A stretch of DNA of 64,000 nucleotides from Aquimarina intermedia (GTDB lineage: Bacteria; Bacteroidota; Bacteroidia; Flavobacteriales; Flavobacteriaceae): positions 169,323-233,322 of the forward strand of contig NZ_VNHU01000007.1 in NCBI RefSeq assembly GCF_008124785.1. Direction: 5' to 3'. Positions 1 to 8,436 of this stretch are shown here, in pieces; the stretch's first letter is position 1; each line of letters starts with the position of its first letter. A program made the position numbers and the translations under genes. The notes under the pieces are model-generated. The model ran no database searches. It had not been told where the DNA came from and saw only the letters and a program-made list of their open reading frames with translations.

Positions 1-1
1 A

Positions 2-520
2 ATTGCAGCGGTTACAAATCGTCCCGAGCGTGTAATAGGAATGCATTTTATGAATCCTGTACCAATCATGAAATTAGTCGAAATTATACGAGGTTATAAT
101 ACTACCGATGATGTCACAAACCAAATTATGGAGATGTCCAAAAAATTAGGTAAAATTCCGGTTGAGGTTAATGATTACCCCGGTTTTGTTGCTAATCGAA
201 TTTTAATGCCTATGATTAATGAATCTATTGAAACATTATACAATGGTGTTGCTGGTGTTTCAGAAATTGATACAGTGATGAAATTGGGTATGGCACATCC
301 TATGGGACCATTACAATTGGCTGATTTTATAGGATTAGATGTTTGTTTATCTATTTTAGAAGTGATGTATAATGGATTTAAAAATCCTAAGTACGCTCCA
401 TGTCCTTTACTGGTAAATATGGTGCGTGCCGGTAAATTAGGGGTAAAAAGTGGTGAAGGTTTTTACAATTATGCTGAGAGTCGCAAAGCAGAGAAAGTTT
501 CAGCACAATTTAGTTCTTAA
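2..520 (+). CDS. 3-hydroxybutyryl-CoA dehydrogenase, 3' part (5' end outside window)
   Basis: The reading frame is open at the left edge, so only about 172 C-terminal residues are present. They begin just before the family motif GMHFMNP, which carries the catalytic His. They continue with [11 protein letters not shown] and a helical dimerisation domain containing [12 protein letters not shown]. This is the C-terminal half of NAD-dependent 3-hydroxyacyl-CoA dehydrogenases, which oxidise 3-hydroxybutyryl-CoA to acetoacetyl-CoA in fatty-acid and butanoate metabolism. The Rossmann NAD-binding half lies upstream of the window. The next gene starts 12 bases downstream, so the two are probably cotranscribed. 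Family assignment is firm; the preferred acyl chain length cannot be told. Confidence 0.9.
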   Translation: MAAVTNRPERVIGMHFMNPVPIMKLVEIIRGYNTTDDVTNQIMEMSKKLGKIPVEVNDYPGFVANRILMPMINESIETLYNGVAGVSEIDTVMKLGMAHPMGPLQLADFIGLDVCLSILEVMYNGFKNPKYAPCPLLVNMVRAGKLGVKSGEGFYNYAESRKAEKVSAQFSS

Positions 521-532
521 AACAATTTTATA

Positions 533-1774
533 ATGGCAAAGGTACATCCATTCAAAGCAGTTCGCCCAACACGTGATAAAGTTAGTTTGATCGCTTCAAG
601 ATCTTATCAAAGCTACACGCCTGATGAGCGCGACTCACGAATGGATTACAATCCTTTCTCATTTTTACACATCATCAATCCCGGTTACAAATACCACAAA
701 GAGATTTCCGGAGAAGAACGCTATAAACTTGTACGGAACCGATATTTAGAGTTTAAAGAAGAACAGATTTTTCAAAAAGAAAGTACCCCCTGTTATTACG
801 TGTACAAAATTGTAAATCGTGAACAACGCTCTTTTTGTGGTATTATCGCAGCTACAAGTGCTGAAGATTACGAACAAAATGTAATTAAAAAACATGAAGA
901 CACGCTACAGGAAAGGGAGCATACTTTTAAAGAGTATTTAAAGACAGTAGGCTTTAATGCCGAACCCGTCTTACTTACGTATCCGGATAATGATGAAATC
1001 AGCAATATCATTTTTGAGGTGATTCAGGAGCGTGCCGAATACGAGTTTACAACAACATACAGAGACACGCATTTCTTATGGGTAATTGACAGTAAAAAAC
1101 TGATAAAACGTCTAAAAGAAGCTTTTGCCACTATTGATGCAGTCTATATTGCAGATGGCCACCATCGATCCTCTTCTTCACATCTTTTAACCGAGGATAT
1201 GAAAAAAGAAAATCCGGAACATAAAGGTACCGAAACTTATAACTTTTTTATGAGTTATTTAATTCCTGAATCACATCTTAAAATTTTTGAATTTAATCGT
1301 CTTGTCAAAGGACTGAATGGTTTGAGCAAAGAAGAGTTCTTGATAAAATTGGATGAGTGGTATCGGATAGAAAACAGAGGTATTGACATTTATAAACCCT
1401 CCAAAAAACATCATTTCAGTATGTATCTGGATGGTGAATTCTATTCCCTTTATCTAAGAAAGACCAAGTATGAATTTACAGATGCCCTTGCTGAACTCGA
1501 TGCTCAAATTTTATTTAAAACTATTTTAGATCCTATCTTAAATATAAAAGATCTGCGTACTGACAATCGTATTGAATATTCACATGGAAAAAAAGGCTTT
1601 GTGTACGTAAAGAGTAAAGTAGATTGTGGAGATTTTACTGTTGGTTTTGGTTTATTTCCAGCGACAGTCGATCAAATGAAAAATATTGCCGATCAAGGTT
1701 TGACTATGCCTCCAAAAAGCACCTATATAGAACCGAAATTACGTAGTGGAGTAACTATATATGAATATGAGTAG
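533..1774 (+). CDS. DUF1015 family protein
   Basis: A soluble protein of 413 residues with no signal peptide or membrane segment. It opens with HPFKAVRPTRDKV, a typical N-terminus of the DUF1015 family, and carries IADGHHRSSS near residue 210. The DGHHR motif resembles the nucleotide-binding motif of the ParB/SerK-like fold; that link is inferred from the motif alone. No biochemical role is assigned here. It follows the dehydrogenase by 12 bases, and a gap of about 70 bases with a promoter-like box separates it from yggS. Confidence 0.8.
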   Translation: MAKVHPFKAVRPTRDKVSLIASRSYQSYTPDERDSRMDYNPFSFLHIINPGYKYHKEISGEERYKLVRNRYLEFKEEQIFQKESTPCYYVYKIVNREQRSFCGIIAATSAEDYEQNVIKKHEDTLQEREHTFKEYLKTVGFNAEPVLLTYPDNDEISNIIFEVIQERAEYEFTTTYRDTHFLWVIDSKKLIKRLKEAFATIDAVYIADGHHRSSSSHLLTEDMKKENPEHKGTETYNFFMSYLIPESHLKIFEFNRLVKGLNGLSKEEFLIKLDEWYRIENRGIDIYKPSKKHHFSMYLDGEFYSLYLRKTKYEFTDALAELDAQILFKTILDPILNIKDLRTDNRIEYSHGKKGFVYVKSKVDCGDFTVGFGLFPATVDQMKNIADQGLTMPPKSTYIEPKLRSGVTIYEYE

Positions 1775-1831
1775 TAAACCTAGCAATAGTTATTGATCTC
1801 TCTATATAATACGCTATATCTTGAAAAAAGG

Positions 1832-1839
1832 TATCTTTG
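1832..1839 (+). promoter_or_regulatory. Putative -7 promoter box of yggS
   Basis: TATCTTTG fits the Bacteroidota -7 consensus TAnnTTTG and ends 6 bases before the ATG at 1846. No convincing -33 TTG is seen at the usual distance. The box overlaps the alternative TTG start at 1837, which favours ATG 1846. It implies a very short leader. Confidence 0.4.
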
Positions 1840-1845
1840 CAGCTT

Positions 1846-2508
1846 ATGAGTAGTATTCAAAATAAATTACATGAAATAAAAAACAGCTTGCCCGAATCTA
1901 TTACCTTGGTGGCTGTATCCAAAACAAAGCCTATTGCTGATTTAATGGAAGCGTATACCACTGGGCAACGTGTTTTTGGAGAGAATAAAATTCAAGAAAT
2001 GACGGATAAATGGGAGGCAATGCCCAAGGATATCCAATGGCATATGATTGGTCATGTACAAACCAATAAGGTAAAGTATATGGCTCCTTATGTAAGCTTA
2101 ATACACGCCGTTGACAGCATCAAATTACTAAAAGAGATCAACAAACAAGCTATAAAAAATAACCGAACAATAAATTGCCTTCTCCAGATCAAAATTGCCG
2201 AAGAAGATTCAAAGTTTGGACTAGACAAAGATCGTGCTATTGAATTACTAAATTCTGACACCTTCAAAGCTTTTAAAAATGTCAAGGTAATTGGTCTGAT
2301 GGGTATGGCAACAAATACTGATAACCAAAAACAGATTGCTACCGAGTTTGACTTTATTCACACCTTTTATCAGGACTTAACAAAAGTATATCCGGAGTTT
2401 ACAACTTTATCTATTGGGATGAGCGGAGATTATCCTCTTGCCGTTGAACGTGGCAGTACTATGGTGCGAGTGGGAAGTAAAATTTTTGGAGAACGAATTT
2501 ACAAGTAA
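1846..2508 (+). CDS. yggS: YggS/PLPBP family pyridoxal-phosphate homeostasis protein
   Basis: A 220-residue, single-domain alanine-racemase-fold protein. The VAVSKTKP segment near the N-terminus carries the PLP-binding Lys. Later motifs are FGENKIQE, WHMIGHVQTNK and GLMGMAT, and the phosphate-binding SIGMSGDYPLAVERGSTMVRVGSKIFGER closes the domain. The family binds PLP without known catalytic turnover and keeps cellular B6 and amino-acid pools in balance. ATG 1846 is chosen over TTG 1837 because a promoter-like box overlaps the latter. It lies between DUF1015 and the exonuclease fusion with 57-72 base gaps. Confidence 0.93.
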   Translation: MSSIQNKLHEIKNSLPESITLVAVSKTKPIADLMEAYTTGQRVFGENKIQEMTDKWEAMPKDIQWHMIGHVQTNKVKYMAPYVSLIHAVDSIKLLKEINKQAIKNNRTINCLLQIKIAEEDSKFGLDKDRAIELLNSDTFKAFKNVKVIGLMGMATNTDNQKQIATEFDFIHTFYQDLTKVYPEFTTLSIGMSGDYPLAVERGSTMVRVGSKIFGERIYK

Positions 2509-2565
2509 TTTAAAACTTATTTACCAGGAGTGTAAAACAAGGTCTAAAACTCCGTTATCAATTTT

Positions 2566-3939
2566 ATGTACGCAATATTAGATATAGAAACTACGGGAGG
2601 AAAGTATAATGAAGAAGGAATTACTGAAATTGCTATCTACAAATTTGATGGTCAGGAAGTAGTTGATCAATTTATCACATTAATAAATCCCGAAAAGCCC
2701 ATACAACCATTTGTAGTTAACTTAACCGGGATTAATAATAATATGCTTCGTAATGCTCCTAAGTTCTATGAGATCGCTAAACGCATTGTAGAAATAACTC
2801 AAGATTGTATTCTTGTGGCACACAACGCGAGTTTTGATTATAGGATTTTGCGAACTGAGTTTAGTAGACTAGGGTTTGAATATGAACGTCAATCGTTGTG
2901 CACCGTCGAATTGAGTCAAGAGCTTATTCCGAATCAACCTTCCTATAGTTTAGGAAAATTAGTGCGAAGCCTGGGTATCCCCCTATCCGACCGTCACCGC
3001 GCCAATGGAGATGCTTTAGCTACAATAAAGCTATTCAAGCTACTGCTAGCTAAGGACACAAAGAAAACCATTATAACCCAATCAGTTCGCACTGAAACTA
3101 AAAAACAGGTTAACGGTAAGCTTTTAAAAATTTTGGACGATATTCCGGCAGTAACGGGCGTGTACTATATACACAATGCAGCAGGAACAATCATTTATAT
3201 TGGTAAAAGTAAAAATATTAAAAACAGACTCAATCAGCATTTTACCAGTGAAAACAAAAAGTCTAGAAAAATTCAGGAAGAAGTTGATCGTGTAACTTTT
3301 GAAACTACAGGTAGTGAATTGGTTGCTTTGCTAAAAGAAGCACAAGAAATTAGAGTCAATAAGCCGGCTTACAATAGAACATCTCGTAAAGCAAAATTTG
3401 ATTATGGACTGTATCAAAGTCTTGATCATAATGGTTACATGAACCTGCAAGTCCATAAATTACTGAAAGACGTCGCACCAATAACGACTTTCACCAATAG
3501 GCAACAGGCAAAATCCTATATGCACCGTTGGACCGATGAGTTTAATTTATGTCAGCGATACATGGGTTTAGATTCAGGAAATGGCGAGTGTTCTGGAACA
3601 CATACTGATAAGTGTCAAAAGGCTTGTACATGCCAAGAAACTGCAGAATCTTATAATCGAAGAGTTCAACAATTGATTGAGCGTAACTCGTTTGCAATAA
3701 ATGATATGATTATTATTGATCGAGGACGTGCAATTGACGAACAAAGCGCAATTTTAATAGAAGCAGGAGAGTTTAAGGGTATCGGCTTTTTTAATTTAAA
3801 CTATCAAATCCAAAAAATTGATATCTTAAAAACTATTATCACCCCAATGCAACACGATGCAGACATCCAGCATATCATACAAAGCTATACAAGAAAACAT
3901 AAACGTTTAAAAATTATAAAACCAACTTATAATGACTAA
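2566..3939 (+). CDS. DnaQ-type 3'-5' exonuclease fused to a GIY-YIG (UvrC/Cho-like) nuclease
   Basis: A 457-residue protein with two nuclease modules. Residues 1-170 are a DEDD exonuclease: DIETTG (Exo I), HNASFDYRIL (Exo II) and HRANGDA (Exo III). From about residue 200 follows a GIY-YIG domain (GVYYIHNAAG, IYIGKSKNIKNRLNQHF, then ELVALLKEAQEIRVNKPAYN), as in the N-terminal incision half of UvrC and in Cho. A cysteine group near residues 325-360 (C..C....C...CTC) may bind metal. The architecture matches bacterial DnaQ-UvrC-type fusions annotated as DNA polymerase III epsilon-like. A role in excision repair or overhang processing is inferred. Its end overlaps the next gene by 8 bases. Confidence 0.88.
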   Translation: MYAILDIETTGGKYNEEGITEIAIYKFDGQEVVDQFITLINPEKPIQPFVVNLTGINNNMLRNAPKFYEIAKRIVEITQDCILVAHNASFDYRILRTEFSRLGFEYERQSLCTVELSQELIPNQPSYSLGKLVRSLGIPLSDRHRANGDALATIKLFKLLLAKDTKKTIITQSVRTETKKQVNGKLLKILDDIPAVTGVYYIHNAAGTIIYIGKSKNIKNRLNQHFTSENKKSRKIQEEVDRVTFETTGSELVALLKEAQEIRVNKPAYNRTSRKAKFDYGLYQSLDHNGYMNLQVHKLLKDVAPITTFTNRQQAKSYMHRWTDEFNLCQRYMGLDSGNGECSGTHTDKCQKACTCQETAESYNRRVQQLIERNSFAINDMIIIDRGRAIDEQSAILIEAGEFKGIGFFNLNYQIQKIDILKTIITPMQHDADIQHIIQSYTRKHKRLKIIKPTYND

Positions 3940-5902
3940 AATTACTCATATCTTATTATTTTTCCTTTTAAGTTCATCACTTTTTTCCCAAGAAACATAT
4001 AATTATAGAAATATCCTTGTTAGTAATTCTGATTTGAACAATACTTCATATGATAAAGATAGTACCGCAAATGCATTTTTCATCTATGAAAAAGGATATA
4101 GTCGGATACAAAATGGTAATAAATACAACTTACTAACAGACTACGAGGCTAAAATAAAAATTTTGAATGAGCAAGGATTTGAGCATTCTACCGTAGAATT
4201 TGTTTTGTATCGAAACAAGGCAAGAAAAGAACGTTACAGAAATTTAGAAGCCTTCACACATAACATTGATGATGGAAAAATAACCAAAATCAGTATCCAG
4301 AAAGATCAAATTTTCGAAGAAATTTATAACGAAAATTATACTGTTGTTAAATTCACTTTTCCGCAGGTGCAGCCTGGTTCTGTACTAACTTATAAATACC
4401 AAATTGAATCTCCATTCATATTTAATTTTAATGGCTGGGACTTTCAAAATTCTCTTCCAAAAATGTACAGTGAGTACGTATCGGATCTTCCTGGAAATTA
4501 CCATTATAACATAGGTTTAGTTGGAACTTTAAAATTAGAAACTAACAAATCGTCCATCATAAAAAATTGTCTCGAAGTTGGCATGGGAGGGGCTTCCGAC
4601 TGTGTTCACAATACCTATGTTATGAAAGATATCCCAGCTTTTAAGACTGAGAAATATATGACTGCCAAAAAAAATTATTTCTCTCGTATCAAATATGAAC
4701 TAAAAGTGTTCAAAGGTTTTGATGGAAGCGTTAAGAAGTATAGTGAAACATGGAAAAATGTTGACAGGCAATTACAAAAAGAACGAACAATAGGCCTTCA
4801 ACTAAAGAAAGTAAAATCAACAAAGGATATTTTCCCAGATTCGCTACAGGTACTTCCTAATACTCTATCAAAAGCTAAAAAACTATATACCTATTTCACA
4901 GAAAACTACGTATGGAACAATAAATATGAAATTTTCAGATATGGTGATATACAAGATGTTTTGAAAACTAAAACTGGAAACGTTGCTGGAATTAATATTC
5001 TACTTCATAACGCCCTAAAACAACAAGGCTTTAAAGTCAATTCTATTCTATTGTCAACTAGAGAAAATGGCTATGCAACAAAAAATTATCCAATATTAAC
5101 TGATTTCAACTATATAATCGTACAGATATCAATTAACGGTAAGAAATATTTATTAGATGGAACAGAAAAAGCTCTAACCTTTGGAGAAATCCCATATAGA
5201 TGTTTGAATCAATACGGAAGGCTTTTAGATTTTAAAAATGGTAGTTCATGGGTGGATTTAAAACCTACTCAACGATCTCTTCACTTCTTCAAAGAAGAAA
5301 TCAAACTAGACAAGGAGCTCAACTTAATGGGGGTTGCCAAATATACCTACCTAGGGTACCCCGGCTTTTATAAAAGAAAAAAAATAGACCAAATTGGCAA
5401 AGATGCGTTTATAGAACAAATAAAATCTCGCAATGTTGATTTAACTATACATGATCTTAAATTATATAATAGAAAAAATTCAGACAAGCCCTTTGAAGAA
5501 GAGTTTTCATTTAATAGGTTAGCAGAAGAAATAGATGGCCTAATTTATGTAAGACCATTTACAAAGCCTTTTTTTAAAGAAAATCCTTTCAAGCTAACTG
5601 AAAGAAGTTTCCCTGTAGATTTCGGATTTAAGGACACCTACACATATTCTATATCCCTTGAAATTCCAGACAAATATAATTTTATTGACACGCCCAAAAA
5701 TTCATACTATTCCATTCCAAATAATTTGGGAAAAGTCGGGGTAAGTTATAACCAGAACGGCCAACAGCTTTTAATCACTTATAGAATTAATTTTAATTCT
5801 TCATATTACCCTACAGAATATTACCCTATACTTAAAAAGTTTTTTGAATTAGTCGTTAATATAGAAAATAACACTTTCATTACGATTAGTAAAGAAAGTT
5901 AA
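3932..5902 (+). CDS. DUF3857 / transglutaminase-like secreted protein
   Basis: A 656-residue exported protein: residues 1-20 form a signal peptide ending LFSQ. A DUF3857 domain (about 50-250) precedes a transglutaminase-like core (about 290-400). Where active members have a GDCKD-type Cys motif, this one reads KTGNVAGINILL. Where a catalytic His is expected it has DFNYIIV, while LDGTE and IPYRCLN remain. It therefore looks catalytically degenerate, as I recall for other Bacteroidota relatives. The C-terminal third is beta-rich. Location is probably periplasm or outer membrane. The gene is AT-rich and overlaps the preceding gene by 8 bases. Substrate unknown. Confidence 0.8.
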   Translation: MTKITHILLFFLLSSSLFSQETYNYRNILVSNSDLNNTSYDKDSTANAFFIYEKGYSRIQNGNKYNLLTDYEAKIKILNEQGFEHSTVEFVLYRNKARKERYRNLEAFTHNIDDGKITKISIQKDQIFEEIYNENYTVVKFTFPQVQPGSVLTYKYQIESPFIFNFNGWDFQNSLPKMYSEYVSDLPGNYHYNIGLVGTLKLETNKSSIIKNCLEVGMGGASDCVHNTYVMKDIPAFKTEKYMTAKKNYFSRIKYELKVFKGFDGSVKKYSETWKNVDRQLQKERTIGLQLKKVKSTKDIFPDSLQVLPNTLSKAKKLYTYFTENYVWNNKYEIFRYGDIQDVLKTKTGNVAGINILLHNALKQQGFKVNSILLSTRENGYATKNYPILTDFNYIIVQISINGKKYLLDGTEKALTFGEIPYRCLNQYGRLLDFKNGSSWVDLKPTQRSLHFFKEEIKLDKELNLMGVAKYTYLGYPGFYKRKKIDQIGKDAFIEQIKSRNVDLTIHDLKLYNRKNSDKPFEEEFSFNRLAEEIDGLIYVRPFTKPFFKENPFKLTERSFPVDFGFKDTYTYSISLEIPDKYNFIDTPKNSYYSIPNNLGKVGVSYNQNGQQLLITYRINFNSSYYPTEYYPILKKFFELVVNIENNTFITISKES

Positions 5903-5931
5903 TTTTATTTACTTTTATTTAAAACTAAGCC

Positions 5932-6765
5932 TTGACTGAAAACATCAAAAAAAACTGGAGAGAGAAAATTCATGAAATAATTTATGAAGCAGATACTCCT
6001 GCAGGTAAATTGTTTGATGTTGTCTTACTAATCTTAATTATTCTGAGCATCATTTTTGTAATGATGGAAAGTGTCAAAGGTTTGTCTGAAAAAATGTACG
6101 ATTTTCTGTTGTACGCAGAATGGATCATTACAATTTTCTTTACTATTGAGTATATAGCCCGAGTAATCTCTATTAAAAAAGCAACATCTTATATATTCAG
6201 CTTTTACGGTATCATTGATCTTTTATCGACCATTCCGCTATATTTATCTTTTTTCATACTTGGGTCTAATGCGTTGCTAACGGTTCGTGCACTACGTTTA
6301 CTAAGAGTTTTTCGAATATTAAAAATTACGAGATATATCGGAGAAGCTAATAAACTGACCAGAGCATTAAAAGATAGTCGACCTAAAATTTTAGTTTTCC
6401 TATTTGCAGTCTTGGTACTTTGTATCATAATGGGAACCCTCATGTATATCGTAGAAGGAGAAGAAAGCGGATTTAAAAATATCCCTGTGAGTGTATATTG
6501 GTGTATTGTAACCCTTACCACCGTTGGTTTTGGGGATATCGCTCCTGTCACCCCACTCGGACAGCTGATAGCTGCAATCATTATGATCATGGGTTATGGT
6601 ATTATTGCTGTGCCTACAGGTATTGTTAGTGCAGAATATGCCGCAAATAAAAAAACTATTCCTCTGCGCAACAACACACAGGTTTGCTCAAACTGTAATG
6701 AAGATAAGCATCAAAATGATGCAAAATATTGTCATAACTGCGGATACACACTTTTTAATGAATAA
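5932..6765 (+). CDS. Voltage-gated-type potassium channel with C-terminal zinc ribbon
   Basis: A 277-residue inner-membrane ion channel of the 6-TM type. It has an S4-like arginine-rich helix (RALRLLRVFRILK, about 119-131) and a pore with the K+ selectivity filter TTVGFGD at 196-202. After S6 a short cytoplasmic tail carries a CxxC-x11-CxxC zinc ribbon (Cys 252, 255, 267, 270), possibly a metal- or redox-sensing or assembly module. The start is TTG at 5932. The 3' end overlaps miaA by 8 bases, so translation of the two is probably coupled. K+ selectivity is inferred from the filter. Confidence 0.9.
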   Translation: MTENIKKNWREKIHEIIYEADTPAGKLFDVVLLILIILSIIFVMMESVKGLSEKMYDFLLYAEWIITIFFTIEYIARVISIKKATSYIFSFYGIIDLLSTIPLYLSFFILGSNALLTVRALRLLRVFRILKITRYIGEANKLTRALKDSRPKILVFLFAVLVLCIIMGTLMYIVEGEESGFKNIPVSVYWCIVTLTTVGFGDIAPVTPLGQLIAAIIMIMGYGIIAVPTGIVSAEYAANKKTIPLRNNTQVCSNCNEDKHQNDAKYCHNCGYTLFNE

Positions 6766-7663
6766 AAATTTAATAGTCGTAACCGGAACAACTGCTATTG
6801 GCAAGACAAGTTTAGCTATCGCTATCGCAAAGCATCTAAAGTGCGAGATTATCTCTGCAGATAGTCGACAATTCTTTAAAGAAATGAATATAGGTACCGC
6901 TGTACCTTCTCCAGAAGAATTAGCCGCTATTCCTCATCATTTTATTCAACATCGCAGCATACACGAACCTTATAGCGTGGGAGATTTTGAAAAAGATGCG
7001 ATGCAATTAATTACTTCCCTTTTCCAAGCAAATAAAAATATAGTTCTGGTCGGTGGTTCCGGCTTGTATATTAATGCAATTGTCAATGGGTTGGATGAAT
7101 TTCCGGAAGTTGATGAAACTACTAAATCTCAAATTCAGCAGCTCTATAATGAAAAAGGAATAACAGCCTTACAGGAGCAATTAAAACTTCTTGATCCGAT
7201 GTATTATAATAAAGTGGATCTTCTTAACACACATCGTGTCATGCGTGCTGTAGAAGTAAGCTTAAGTAGTGGTCAACCCTATTCTTCTTTTTTAACCAAA
7301 AACAAAAAAACCAGACCTTTTAAGTGCATTAAAATTGGTCTCACCGCCGAAAGATCTATTATTTACGATAGAATCAACTATCGCGTAGATCAAATGGTGA
7401 ACGAAGGTCTTGTGACCGAAGTTTCGACTTTATATGAGTATAGAAATTTAAATGCACTAAATACAGTGGGCTACAAAGAACTGTTCTCATATCTAGACAA
7501 AAAATGGGAACTAGACTTTGCTATTAGTGAGATCAAAAAAAATACACGTAGATTTGCAAAAAGACAGCTCACGTGGTTTAAAAAAGATAAAGAAATAACA
7601 TGGTTTGATATCGACACGAATCGTGAAGAAATTTTATCCTTCATTGAAAAAAACTCGTTGTAG
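6758..7663 (+). CDS. miaA: tRNA dimethylallyltransferase MiaA
   Basis: A 301-residue enzyme that transfers a dimethylallyl group to N6 of A37 in tRNAs reading UNN codons. The P-loop GTTAIGKTS lies at residues 10-18. It is followed by ISADSRQFFKEMNIGTA (substrate site), HHFIQHRSI, VGGSGLYINAIVNGLD and the late motif TVGYKELF. An upstream in-frame extension exists, but ATG 6758 places the P-loop where the family has it and overlaps the channel stop by 8 bases. The gene ends inside the left arm of a bidirectional terminator. Confidence 0.95.
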   Translation: MNKNLIVVTGTTAIGKTSLAIAIAKHLKCEIISADSRQFFKEMNIGTAVPSPEELAAIPHHFIQHRSIHEPYSVGDFEKDAMQLITSLFQANKNIVLVGGSGLYINAIVNGLDEFPEVDETTKSQIQQLYNEKGITALQEQLKLLDPMYYNKVDLLNTHRVMRAVEVSLSSGQPYSSFLTKNKKTRPFKCIKIGLTAERSIIYDRINYRVDQMVNEGLVTEVSTLYEYRNLNALNTVGYKELFSYLDKKWELDFAISEIKKNTRRFAKRQLTWFKKDKEITWFDIDTNREEILSFIEKNSL

Positions 7664-7694
7664 ATTATTCGTTACAACAACGAGTTTCTTCCTC
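7651..7694. terminator. Bidirectional terminator between miaA and the response regulator
   Basis: Arms AAACTCGTTGT (7651-7661) and ACAACGAGTTT (7677-7687) give an 11-bp stem. The left arm overlaps the miaA stop codon. An A-run precedes it and a T/C-rich stretch follows, so it can serve the convergent genes on both strands; on the - strand the T-tract is clean. Confidence 0.75.
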
Positions 7695-7718
7695 AAAAGA
7701 TTACCGTTAAAACTTTTC

Positions 7719-8432
7719 TTAGGCTTCCTCGTTTCTTACAACAAGTCTGAACCCTTCTCCGTGGATGTTAAGAATCTCCACATTGTCATCTTTTTTAAGG
7801 TATTTTCTCAATTTTGCGATATATACATCCATACTTCTGGAAGTAAAATAGTTATCATCTCGCCAGATCTTTGTCAATGCTAATTCTCTTGGCATTAAAT
7901 CATTAAGATGTAAAGCCAGTAGACGTAAAAGCTCATTCTCTTTAGGTGATAATTTGATCGCCTCTTCATCCTTATAGGTCAAAAATCTAAGTTTAGAATT
8001 TAAGTGAAACCCTCCAACATTAAATTCAAACTGCTTACTGTCAGCAATTGATTCAGTGCTTTTGCGCTGCATGATTGCTTGAATTTTCATCAATAAAACT
8101 TCACTGTCGAACGGTTTGTTCAAATAGTCATCTGCTCCTACTTTATATCCTTTAAGAACATCCTCTTTCATTGCCTTTGCAGTCAAGAAGATGATAGGAA
8201 TCTCTTCATTTTTATCTCTGATTTCTTTAGCTAGAGTAAATCCATCCTTGTAAGGCATCATAACATCGAGAATACACATGTCATAATCGTCCTTTTTGAA
8301 TTTTTCGAAGCCTTCCATACCATTCTTGGCATGAACCACATCATAATCGTTCATAATAAGATAGTCCTTTAACACTGTTCCAAAGTTTGGATCATCCTCT
8401 ACAAGTAAAATCTTTTTGTTCTCTGTTTCCAT
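7719..8432 (-). CDS. OmpR/RprY-type response regulator
   Basis: A 237-residue two-domain regulator. The receiver domain (1-120) has the acidic pocket VEDD, phospho-acceptor Asp56 in CILDVMMPYKDG, and the conserved Lys in LNKPFD. A winged-helix DNA-binding domain follows (about 135-235; LSPKENELLRLL, RSMDVYIAKLRKYLK, GEGFRLV). It sits 4 bases downstream of the histidine kinase, so the two form one pair. By order and length it matches Bacteroidota RprXY systems; the signal and regulon cannot be read from sequence. Confidence 0.93.
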   Translation of the reverse strand: METENKKILLVEDDPNFGTVLKDYLIMNDYDVVHAKNGMEGFEKFKKDDYDMCILDVMMPYKDGFTLAKEIRDKNEEIPIIFLTAKAMKEDVLKGYKVGADDYLNKPFDSEVLLMKIQAIMQRKSTESIADSKQFEFNVGGFHLNSKLRFLTYKDEEAIKLSPKENELLRLLALHLNDLMPRELALTKIWRDDNYFTSRSMDVYIAKLRKYLKKDDNVEILNIHGEGFRLVVRNEEA

Positions 8433-8436
8433 ATTT

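Noticed and set aside
6204..6590. 128-codon - strand frame inside the potassium channel gene
   Set aside because: Antisense shadow; the + strand has an intact selectivity filter and TM pattern.
6596..6757. Longer N-terminus for miaA
   Set aside because: It would overlap the channel gene by 170 bases and displace the P-loop from the N-terminus.
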